From: a virus
DNA length: 32,079 bases
IMG/VR virus record: IMGVR_UViG_3300007234_000017
Coordinates: 1-32,079 of that record
Reading direction: 5' to 3' (one strand)
Each line of letters opens with the position of its first letter. The stretch's first letter is position 1. The position numbers were made by a program, and so were the translations under genes. The notes below the pieces were generated by a model that worked only from the letters and a program-made list of their open reading frames with translations, did no database searches and had not been told where the DNA came from. Below are positions 23,046 to 29,111 of the stretch, piece after piece.

Positions 23046-23062
23046 GGGTTTCTGCGGGTTTC
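23046..23062. repeat. Direct repeat GGGTTTC, ten bases apart
   Basis: GGGTTTC occurs at 23046-23052 and 23056-23062, one helical turn apart, about 45 bases upstream of the terminase small-subunit start. A protein binding two adjacent sites on one face (regulator or terminase) is possible. The rest of this gap up to the terminator holds no open reading frame that I would support. Confidence 0.4.
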
Positions 23063-23132
23063 CCGAACATTCACTTAATGCGCTGCCGCCCCGCATATCG
23101 CCAGGACCCCCAGGGAGGACCCGCGACCGGCC

Positions 23133-23186
23133 GGGCGAGGAAAGCGAGGCCGGCGACTGGCACGGCGCCGGCCCCGCCCCTCGCCC
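23133..23186 (-). other. Nested-stem element upstream of the terminase genes (candidate cos/pac or leader RNA)
   Basis: An outer stem GGGCGAGG/CCTCGCCC (23133-23140 with 23179-23186) encloses an inner stem GGCCGGCG/CGCCGGCC (23148-23155 with 23166-23173). Internal loops are 7 and 5 bases and the apical loop is ten bases. Both stems are perfect. It lies between the terminator at 23210 and the terminase small-subunit gene, the usual place for packaging sites; an RNA role is also possible. Confidence 0.5.
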
Positions 23187-23209
23187 TCGGAGGCGTCCCC
23201 GAAAGGAAA

Positions 23210-23237
23210 CGGCCGCCCCGGAGGTCCGAGGCGGCCG
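23210..23237 (-). terminator. Intrinsic terminator before the late genes
   Basis: Twelve-base arms (23210-23221 and 23226-23237) pair with one mismatch around AGGT. On the minus strand the stem is followed by TTTCCTTTC. It lies 59 bases after the stop of the upstream gene and would separate the replication genes from the packaging genes unless antiterminated. Confidence 0.72.
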
Positions 23238-23295
23238 CTTGCGGTTCCATTTCAGGTTCCGGAAAGGTGTCAAACGATTTTCGTTGCGTCAAGAG

Positions 23296-24039
23296 TTATG
23301 ACACCAGACGTCCGCGACCCCTAGATGTTGCGGTCGGGAGCTCGTAACGCCGGGAGCCCGCGCCGGCCGGCGGCCGATTGCGCCAATGCACCGCGCCAGC
23401 CCTCGAGGCGTGGTCCGGGTACGCCTGGGCCGGCGGCTCGAACCGGCGCTCGAGCTCGTCGACCTCCCACGGCTCGCACGGCCGAAGCGGCGCCGACGGC
23501 CCGACCACCGACCAGCGCCGGAGCCGCGCCGAGGCGAGCACGGTCGCCGCGATCACCAGGCCGCCGCGCCAGACGGACCAGGTCGCCCGCGCGCGGCGGA
23601 TCTCCTCGGCAGTAACCTCCTCGACCAGGTGGCAATATCGCGGGAGCTCGTTACGCGAGCGGTCGTATCCCGGCGAGAGCGCCGGCCGGTCGCGGTCGTC
23701 GAGGCGTGGACCGAGACGCGGGACCGCGCCGACCATCGGGTCGGGACGCGAGCCGAGGCGGCCGTGATAGATCACCAGCGAGCGCGCCATCGGCTCGAGG
23801 CCGGAGATCACCCCCCACACGACGAGCGCGTCCTGGTCGCTCCTCGCGCCAGCGAGCCAGGCGTGGCGCCCGCCGTCGATAAGCACGCCGCCGCGCGCGC
23901 CGAACGCCGCGACGCTCGCGGCGTTGCTCCCGCCACCGACGAGGAGGCTCTCGACCGAGGCGCCCCGGTCGGCCGCCTCGTCGAGGAGAGACCACGTTAC
24001 GAGCCGCTCGACGTCAATCGTGCGACGCTCCTCGGTCAT
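23296..24039 (-). CDS. Hypothetical protein, 247 aa
   Basis: The ATG at 24039 overlaps the stop of the upstream gene (ATGA, 24036-24039), so I reject the much longer in-frame start at 24387. The N-terminus is helical (RRTIDVERLVTWSLLDEAAD) followed by a glycine-rich strand region (LLVGGGSNAASVAAFGARGG). The middle has WGVISGLEPMARSLVIYHGR, and the second half VTAEEIRRARATWSVWRGGL. It ends with a Pro/Arg-rich tail. No domain is recognised. As the last gene before the terminator it could be a late-gene regulator, but that is position only. Confidence 0.65.
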   Translation of the reverse strand: MTEERRTIDVERLVTWSLLDEAADRGASVESLLVGGGSNAASVAAFGARGGVLIDGGRHAWLAGARSDQDALVVWGVISGLEPMARSLVIYHGRLGSRPDPMVGAVPRLGPRLDDRDRPALSPGYDRSRNELPRYCHLVEEVTAEEIRRARATWSVWRGGLVIAATVLASARLRRWSVVGPSAPLRPCEPWEVDELERRFEPPAQAYPDHASRAGAVHWRNRPPAGAGSRRYELPTATSRGRGRLVS

Positions 24040-24653
24040 ACGGCCGCCCTCCGGCGCGCGAGCTCGGCGTCCCGCCTGGCGCGGACCTGCGGGTCGTCCG
24101 CGTCCCACAAGAACCATAACCGGGCGAGGTACGGGTCGGCCGCCATGCTCGCGCCCGGCACAACCCGCCCGTCCGGGAGCTCGACCTCGAGGAGCCGGAA
24201 CGCCTGCGGGTTCGGCGACCAGGCCGGATACATCACCAGCATTCTCGCCAGCGGATAGGGTCGCGCCGGCGGTCGCGGGAGCGGCCGGCGTCCACACTTG
24301 CCGACGCACGTCGGCCGCTCGCCGTCCGGACCAGGCCGGCACCGGCACTCGTGGTTGTAGTCGGTCGTCGATTGCCGCGCCTTCCATAGCGCCGGATCGT
24401 GCGGCCCGACGCGGAAAACCTCGAGAGCCGAGATCGGCCCCGCATAGGCCCGCTCCGGATCGACGGTCGGGTCGGCAGGCTCGAGGAACCCGGCGAACAG
24501 AGAGCCGAACCGCTCGACCAGGCGGCGCGCCTCGGAGAGCGGCGCGTCGGCCCTGGCGAACCGGTTGCGGAATGTCGCCGGCCGTCCATCGTCATGCGCG
24601 GCGTGACAGATGACACTTTGCCCGCGCGCGTTTGTTTGTGTGTGTTTTCCCAC
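24036..24653 (-). CDS. Hypothetical Cys-rich protein next to the repeat block, 205 aa
   Basis: The start is a GTG at 24653 with GGAGG seven bases upstream. The protein contains a cysteine cluster at residues 101-120 (HECRC then CVGKC), that is H-x-C-x-C-x10-C-x3-C, which could bind zinc. The N-terminal half contains LSEARRLVERFGSLFAGFLE; the C-terminal half contains LEVELPDGRVVPGASMAADP and LARLWFLWDADDPQVRARRD. I do not recognise the family. It is the first gene downstream of the AAGTGT repeat block, so it may be controlled by, or act on, that block. It is coupled to the following unknown gene by ATGA. Confidence 0.65.
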   Translation of the reverse strand: MGKHTQTNARGQSVICHAAHDDGRPATFRNRFARADAPLSEARRLVERFGSLFAGFLEPADPTVDPERAYAGPISALEVFRVGPHDPALWKARQSTTDYNHECRCRPGPDGERPTCVGKCGRRPLPRPPARPYPLARMLVMYPAWSPNPQAFRLLEVELPDGRVVPGASMAADPYLARLWFLWDADDPQVRARRDAELARRRAAV

Positions 24654-24836
24654 CTCTTACCCTCCGTTTTCCAACCTCTAAAAGATGCAAGTGTAGTAAG
24701 TGTGCGCAGCGCCGATTGCCCTTCTATTTCAATGTCTAACCAAACACACTTTGCGACTGACAAATACGTATTCGAAAGTGTGCGCACACACTTCAAAGTG
24801 TACGGCCGTACACTTTGAAGGATGAAAAGTGTGCGC
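24613..24836. promoter_or_regulatory. AAGTGT repeat block, candidate replication origin
   Basis: Nine copies of AAGTGT or its complement lie at 24613, 24689, 24698, 24746, 24776, 24788, 24796, 24810 and 24827. Three read AAGTGTGCGC in full (24698, 24776, 24827). Two copies form a perfect inverted pair with a 4-base centre (24776-24793). The stretch is clearly AT-richer than its surroundings. It directly follows the helicase gene and lacks coding potential, as iteron-type origins do. Confidence 0.6.
24791..24820. repeat. Perfect 30-bp palindrome inside the repeat block
   Basis: The 30 bases are identical to their reverse complement, with GGCC at the centre and TTTGAAG at the end. It contains two of the AAGTGT repeats in inverted orientation. 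A cruciform, a dimer-binding site or a transcript hairpin for the end of the helicase mRNA are all possible. Confidence 0.85.
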
Positions 24837-24838
24837 TC

Positions 24839-26524
24839 TCAAAACCTCGTCTCGCCGGAGTCTGCCATCACCTCGGCCGCCTCGACCTCGGAGACCTCGC
24901 CGACTTCAATCTCGCCCTTGGCCGGCTCCTGGACCTCGAACGCCTCGCCGCCCGCGACGTCCATCCTTTCTGGCAACTCGCGCGAGCTCAGGAGCTCGAG
25001 GCCGACCACGACCCGCACCGACCGCCCCCGGATAGTGACCGGCTGGACTTTGTGGCCCATCGTGGCGAGCGTCCGCGATAGACGGGTTTTCGACCACTTG
25101 CGGCCGCCCTCATTCCAGGCATTGAACGCCCGGAGGATTCCGTCGGTCGTGGTCGAGCGTTGCCGCGCCCCCGGCAAGGCTTCAAGGCGGCGACACCGCT
25201 CCTCGAGGAACTGCTCGAGCGGGTTCTGTTCCGTCCGGTAGCTCGAGAGGGTCGCGACCGTCGAGGCCGGCGTCGTAAAGCGCCCCTGCTGCCGGTAGAG
25301 CCGGCGCGCGCCCTCGACCGACCAGGCGACAATGCCGTCGATCTCGGCGTCGAGCTCGGCGTCGAAATCAATCGCGCCGAGCCCGGCCTCCTCCTTAAAC
25401 ACCCTGTCCATGGTGACGATGAGGAGGCGATTAAACGTCGCCTCCGATCTGTCAGAGATCGCGGGGAGTGTGTTAGTCGCGATGACGAATTTAACGGTCG
25501 GCGTGTAGGTATAGACCGGCAGATACTTTTGATCGACGAGTATCGGCTCCTCGGTCGAGACCATAGTCTTAAACGCGCCGTCTTTGATTAGCGCGCCGTC
25601 CGGGAGCTCCGAAATCACATTCAACGCCATTCCGACAATCATCGCCCGCTTTGTCGCGTCGTCGAGACTGTCAAGGTCGAGTGAACACTTGTTCTCCCGC
25701 CCGACTACCTTTTGAAGCGCCTCGAGGATTCGAGACTTTCCGGTATTGCTGGGCCCGTAAATCATCAGCGCCTTTTTATACTTGGCGTGACTCATCAGGA
25801 CATAACCGAAGAACTCTTGAATTGCGGCGACCCGGTCGTCGTCGACCGAGCCGAACCATTGCTCGAGCCGCTCGAGCCAGGTCGGACAGGTCGCGTCCGG
25901 CCGGTAGGCGTGCGGCGTCACCCGCTCGAGATAGTCCTCCGGAACGTGCTCCCGGACGTGGCCGCTATCGAGGTCGAGGACGCCGTTATCGAACGCGATC
26001 TCCCAAGGCTCGACGCGCCCCCACTCGTGACCTGGTCGCATGGCGGCCGCGAGCCAATAGTCGACCATTTCCCGGCGTTGGCTCGAGGTCGTGCCCCCGT
26101 AGTCGAAAGCCAGCGCCAGTTGTTCCGGACGGCCGAGCCGGCGCCAATAGCGGCCGTTCCAGACGAACAGCACGCCGGCCGCGTCGGCGATGAAATGACC
26201 GCCCTCGAGCGCCCGGCGCGCCATGCGGACCGGCTTGTCGGTTTTCGCCGGCGCCGGCTTGGCCGCCTGGTCCGGCTTGCCGCCGCGCTCCTCGGCCTGC
26301 CCGCCGTCGTCGGGAGCCGGCCCGTCGGCGCCGCCGAGCTCGCGCTCGTATGCCTTGGCCTCGGCCTCCATATCGGCCGCCGCGTCCTCGACCGAGGCCG
26401 CGACCGCGTCCGTTGTACAGCGATCAGCGTAAGAGCCCGGAGGCGGGTCGCCCCCGTCGCCCCGGTACGGAGAGCCCTCGAGCTCCTCGGCGCGCCGTCG
26501 CCGCTTGTCGTCGTCGCTTGTCAT
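24839..26524 (-). CDS. D5-like SF3 helicase (phage/plasmid primase C-terminal family), 561 aa
   Basis: The ATG at 26524 overlaps the primase stop (ATGA), so I reject the longer start at 26635. Residues 1-100 are an acidic, low-complexity region. Residues 105-245 match a D5_N domain (FIADAAGVLFVWNGRYWRRL, WEIAFDNGVLDLDSG). The SF3 motor follows: Walker A GPSNTGKS (257-264), the acidic motif in ALNVISELPDG (300-310), and motif C ending in VIATNTLP (347-354) plus Arg finger-like region SEATFNRLLIV. The C-terminus (residues 460-561) has a winged-helix-like segment (TTTDGILRAFNAWNEGG) and an acidic tail. Such proteins melt origins and unwind the fork as rings. Next to it lie the primase and the candidate origin. 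Confidence 0.9.
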   Translation of the reverse strand: MTSDDDKRRRRAEELEGSPYRGDGGDPPPGSYADRCTTDAVAASVEDAAADMEAEAKAYERELGGADGPAPDDGGQAEERGGKPDQAAKPAPAKTDKPVRMARRALEGGHFIADAAGVLFVWNGRYWRRLGRPEQLALAFDYGGTTSSQRREMVDYWLAAAMRPGHEWGRVEPWEIAFDNGVLDLDSGHVREHVPEDYLERVTPHAYRPDATCPTWLERLEQWFGSVDDDRVAAIQEFFGYVLMSHAKYKKALMIYGPSNTGKSRILEALQKVVGRENKCSLDLDSLDDATKRAMIVGMALNVISELPDGALIKDGAFKTMVSTEEPILVDQKYLPVYTYTPTVKFVIATNTLPAISDRSEATFNRLLIVTMDRVFKEEAGLGAIDFDAELDAEIDGIVAWSVEGARRLYRQQGRFTTPASTVATLSSYRTEQNPLEQFLEERCRRLEALPGARQRSTTTDGILRAFNAWNEGGRKWSKTRLSRTLATMGHKVQPVTIRGRSVRVVVGLELLSSRELPERMDVAGGEAFEVQEPAKGEIEVGEVSEVEAAEVMADSGETRF

Positions 26525-27570
26525 GTCACTCCGTGCGGGTCGTTTTTCTTTGTCACCAGGTCGAGCCAGTCGACGCCGACCTCGGCCGGCATTCGCCAGG
26601 CCGCCTTGACGCCGAAACTCCGGAACCGGTCGCAAGCCGCCCGCGCCATGCGCGCGCCGGTCCCGCTCCGGTCGTTATCCGCGTAGATTTCGACCCGCTC
26701 CGGCCGCCAGGTCGGCAGGAACGTGAGCCGCACCAGTTGACCGGCCGAGATCGCGGCCCACACCGTCGGCGTGCGGCCGGCGGCCGCAAGCGCGTGGCGG
26801 ACCGCGAGCGCGGTCTCGACCCCCTCGGCGAGCGCCAGGACCCGGCCGAGCGGCGCCAGGCGGACTGCGCCGGCGCCGGGCGAGCCGTGCAATTTCTTGA
26901 CCTGGTCGGCCGGCATAATCGACGCCTTGACCACGTCGCCGCCGACGAGCTCCTCGAGATAGATCCGATGCACGGTTTGCAGGCGGCCGCCCGGCTCTTG
27001 CACGCCGGCGACGAGCGCCGGAAGGCGCGCCGAGCGGGTCCGCTCCTCCTCGCCCTCCGTCCACCGCGCGCCGAGCGCCGCGTGAAACCGGAGCGACGGC
27101 GGGAACGGCCCGACCAGGCCCCGGCCCTCGAGGTATCGCTCGGCCGGCGTGCCGTCGATAGGTTGCGCCTCGCGCCATATCGCGCGCGCCTGGTCGATCT
27201 TTTTCTCCTGGTCGCGGGCAATTTGCCGCGCCCGCGCCGCCTCGGCCCGGCGCCAGGCCGCCGCCGCCTCGGTATCGACGCCGCGCTCGACCTCGCCGCC
27301 GAGGCGCCGGACCGCCTCGGTAAAGGTCACGCCGTCAAATTCGACGATCCAGCTAATCGGGTCCCAATGCTTCCCGCACCCGAAACAATGCGCGAACCGC
27401 TTGTCAGGTATGACGTGAAACGACCGCCCGCCGTGCTCCGGACAGGTGCCTTTAAACTCGGCGCCCTGGCGCTTTAGGTCCGGGACCTGGCGGGACACGC
27501 GCGCGAGAAAGTCGTCCTCCCGCTTTAGGCGGTCGATCTCGGCCTCAGAGAGCCGCGCCGCCACCGTCAC
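26521..27570 (-). CDS. DNA primase with CHC2 zinc finger and Toprim domain, 349 aa
   Basis: The start is the GTG at 27570, overlapping the upstream stop (GTGA, 27567-27570). Residues 43-65 carry the zinc finger C-x2-H-x15-C-x2-C (TCPEHGGRS then HCFGCGKHWDP), which reads template DNA. The Toprim catalytic core has ALAEGVETALAV with Glu249 and VEIYADNDRSG with Asp298 and Asp300, the metal-binding set. The region between (residues 140-205) matches the small phage primases of Proteobacteria (FPPSLRFHAALGARW). It makes RNA primers for the fork opened by the helicase encoded next to it. No phage DNA polymerase is present, so the host polymerase would extend. Confidence 0.9.
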   Translation of the reverse strand: MTVAARLSEAEIDRLKREDDFLARVSRQVPDLKRQGAEFKGTCPEHGGRSFHVIPDKRFAHCFGCGKHWDPISWIVEFDGVTFTEAVRRLGGEVERGVDTEAAAAWRRAEAARARQIARDQEKKIDQARAIWREAQPIDGTPAERYLEGRGLVGPFPPSLRFHAALGARWTEGEEERTRSARLPALVAGVQEPGGRLQTVHRIYLEELVGGDVVKASIMPADQVKKLHGSPGAGAVRLAPLGRVLALAEGVETALAVRHALAAAGRTPTVWAAISAGQLVRLTFLPTWRPERVEIYADNDRSGTGARMARAACDRFRSFGVKAAWRMPAEVGVDWLDLVTKKNDPHGVT

Positions 27571-27974
27571 CCCCGCCGCGAGAGCTCGAGCTCGCGCTCG
27601 AGAGCGGCGAGCGCGGCGTCGGTCAAGCGGACCGTCACCGGCGGAAAGAGCTCGTCGGACCGCGCCGGCCCGGACCGCGCCTCGCCGAGCTCGACCGTCC
27701 CGTCCTGGTGGAACGTCAAAGGACGCCACCGCTCGAAAAGGACGCGCCGGGAGCCGGCAGGCTCGCCGGCGCGTTCAGTTTCCAGGGAGGAGACGCGAGC
27801 GCGACAGGCGCCCGCCTCGGCGACGGGGAGTGCTCCCGCCGGCGAGCTCGTGCCGACCTGGCGCGCGGCCGGGTCGGGAAACAGTCGGTCGAGCCGGAGC
27901 TCGAGAGCGGCCTCGGCCTCGGCGAGATAGGCGAGAGCGCGGTCGAGCTCGAGGAGGACCAGGCCGGAGGTCAC
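27567..27974 (-). CDS. Hypothetical protein, 135 aa
   Basis: The gene starts with a GTG that overlaps the upstream stop (GTGA, 27971-27974) and overlaps the primase start in the same way, so it lies in a fully coupled chain. The N-terminal half is a leucine-rich helix (LVLLELDRALAYLAEAEAAL), the middle carries Pro/Ala-rich linkers, and a strand pair follows (LFERWRPLTFHQDGTVELGE). The C-terminal helix is charged (LTDAALAALERELELSRRG). No family is recognised. Position between a small membrane protein and the primase suggests an early or replication-accessory role. Confidence 0.65.
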   Translation of the reverse strand: MTSGLVLLELDRALAYLAEAEAALELRLDRLFPDPAARQVGTSSPAGALPVAEAGACRARVSSLETERAGEPAGSRRVLFERWRPLTFHQDGTVELGEARSGPARSDELFPPVTVRLTDAALAALERELELSRRG

Positions 27975-28168
27975 GAGAACCAGGCCCGGAATATGGCGAG
28001 CGCGGCGAGGACGACCGCCACGTCGCGCACGAACTCAATCGACACAAGCGCCAGGTAAGAGACAAGGACGCCGGCGGACCGAAGGTCCGCGCCCGCCTCG
28101 TCGGCGGTCAAACCCGGTCTCGGCCTCAGAATACGGCCGCGCGTCCGGCCGCCGCCTTCGTTTTCCAT
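27971..28168 (-). CDS. Small membrane protein, first gene of the leftward operon, 65 aa
   Basis: The ATG at 28168 is preceded by GGGAG with an 8-base spacer; a longer start at 28294 would put the operator and leader structure inside the gene. The N-terminal 30 residues are basic and polar (ENEGGGRTRGRILRPRPGLT). Two hydrophobic stretches follow (about 32-46, VLVSYLALVSIEF, and 50-64, VAVVLAALAIFRAWF), separated by a short charged turn. The function is unknown; early small membrane proteins in phages often act in superinfection exclusion or host takeover, but nothing here proves that. Its expression is likely set by the leader structure at 28192-28243. Confidence 0.6.
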   Translation of the reverse strand: MENEGGGRTRGRILRPRPGLTADEAGADLRSAGVLVSYLALVSIEFVRDVAVVLAALAIFRAWFS

Positions 28169-28191
28169 TTCACGAGCTCCCGCAAACTCGG

Positions 28192-28243
28192 TCCCGCTTG
28201 TGTGAAGGCGGCCGCCGACCAAGCGGGATAAGGTCGGCGGCCG
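28192..28243 (-). ncRNA. Leader RNA structure, candidate H-type pseudoknot
   Basis: On the minus strand a perfect 12-bp stem (28232-28243 with 28209-28220) has an 11-base loop. Eight loop bases plus the adjacent stem G (28220-28228) are complementary to 28192-28200 just downstream (TCCCGCTTG with CAAGCGGGA). Loop lengths of 3 and 8 bases allow an H-type fold. The 3' end lies about 11 bases before the ribosome binding site of the first leftward gene. There is no T-run, so it is not a standard terminator. Confidence 0.55.
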
Positions 28244-28270
28244 GGTCACAACGCCCGGAGAAGGCGTATT

Positions 28271-28291
28271 GTGTGGTTCGTCGAACCACAC
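28271..28291. promoter_or_regulatory. Operator palindrome in the divergent control region
   Basis: GTGTGGTTCG and CGAACCACAC flank a single central T, a perfect inverted repeat with 10-base arms. It lies just downstream of the candidate leftward -10 box and upstream of the HTH regulator gene, where a repressor would block both promoters. Confidence 0.75.
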
Positions 28292-28298
28292 CACAAGA

Positions 28299-28328
28299 TG
28301 TAGACCTGTTTCGTCGACCTTGTGTCAA
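28299..28328 (-). promoter_or_regulatory. Candidate sigma70 promoter for the leftward operon
   Basis: On the minus strand a perfect TTGACA (28323-28328) is separated by 18 bases from TCTACA (28299-28304). Transcription would begin near 28292, at the edge of the operator palindrome, and the leader would contain the pseudoknot candidate. Confidence 0.55.
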
Positions 28329-28398
28329 TGTTTGTTTTTACATACTCTCCCTGGTGCGCGATGCGGGTCGCGGCGGTCACAACCTCGGAGCACGACCA

Positions 28399-28902
28399 AT
28401 GACACTCGACGACTATCTCGACAAAGCGAAGGCCCGGCAGAACCTTCAGTCGGACCGCGAGCTATCCACTCGGCTTGGCGCCGTAGCGACACACGTAAAT
28501 CAATATCGACGGTTCAATTCCCTGCCGTCGGTCGAACGGATGATTAGGATTGCCGAGCTCGCCGGCGAGCCGGTCGAGGTCGCCGTGATGGACTTGCTTA
28601 TCTGGAAAAGCCCGGAGGACAGCCCGGCGACCCTTCAGGTCCTTACCCGGATGCGCGCCGCGATGGTAAAAATGTTCCGCGCCGCCGCTCCCGCCCTCGC
28701 CGTCCTGGCGGCCGTCCTGGTCGGGTTTTCGAGCATCGACGCCAAGGCGCTCGAGCTCGGCCGGACCCTCGAGCGGGCGGTCGCGGCGGAACGCCAGGCG
28801 AACAGCCCGGCCCGGCACGCTCCCGGACTGTATATTATGGGAAATATCCGGCGGGTCCTGGCGGCGCTTTTCATGCCGCAGGCCGCCGGAAACCCGGCGT
28901 GA
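28399..28902 (+). CDS. HTH regulator with C-terminal membrane segment (DUF3693-like), 167 aa
   Basis: The ATG at 28399 has GGAG with an 8-base spacer; a longer start at 28198 is rejected because it would cover the operator. Residues 1-67 are a Cro/C1-type HTH like DUF3693 proteins (LDDYLDKAKARQNLQSDREL, then STRLGAVATHVNQYRRFNSL with the recognition helix). Residues about 95-112 form a hydrophobic segment (AAAPALAVLAAVLVGFSS), and near the end lies LYIMGNIRRVLAALF. DUF3693 proteins with a C-terminal membrane segment are best known in filamentous phages and some tailed phages. It is the first gene of the rightward arm and faces the operator at 28271, so it is the likely repressor or Cro-like switch. 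Confidence 0.7.
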   Translation: MTLDDYLDKAKARQNLQSDRELSTRLGAVATHVNQYRRFNSLPSVERMIRIAELAGEPVEVAVMDLLIWKSPEDSPATLQVLTRMRAAMVKMFRAAAPALAVLAAVLVGFSSIDAKALELGRTLERAVAAERQANSPARHAPGLYIMGNIRRVLAALFMPQAAGNPA

Positions 28903-28973
28903 AGAGCAACCATTAACCTCAATGGTTAATGCCTTCAAAAGACTCAATTTCCGTAAATAACACTGGTTGCTCT
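28903..28973. promoter_or_regulatory. AT-rich dyads between the regulator and the second rightward gene
   Basis: CATTAACC (28911-28918) and GGTTAATG (28924-28931) form a perfect dyad. AGAGCAACCA (28903-28912) is repeated inverted as TGGTTGCTCT (28964-28973). The 209-base gap to the next start at 29112 is AT-richer than the rest at its left end. An operator or promoter for the second half of the arm is likely; no clear -35/-10 pair is seen. Confidence 0.5.
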
Positions 28974-29111
28974 GGTATGCAGACCATTCCATTCTTGCGG
29001 CTCCGGACGCCGCGAAACAGCCGCAAACCGACCGCCCGGAGCCTCCTCGGCGGCCGGCGCTTTTCTTCCGAGCCCGGCGCCTCCTCGATAATTGAGCCCG
29101 GAGCGCCGGCG

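Noticed and set aside
24040-24387. Long upstream start for the 247-aa hypothetical protein
   Set aside because: It would overlap the whole coupled Cys-rich gene; the ATGA overlap at 24036-24039 gives a much better start.
26525-26635. Upstream start of the helicase at 26635
   Set aside because: The extension is the basic, out-of-frame reading of the primase end; the ATGA overlap at 26521-26524 marks the real start.
28929-29111. N-terminal extension of the HTH protein from ATG 28929, or a separate small gene
   Set aside because: The ATG has no ribosome binding site and lies at the end of a dyad; the ATG at 29112 has GGAG at good spacing.
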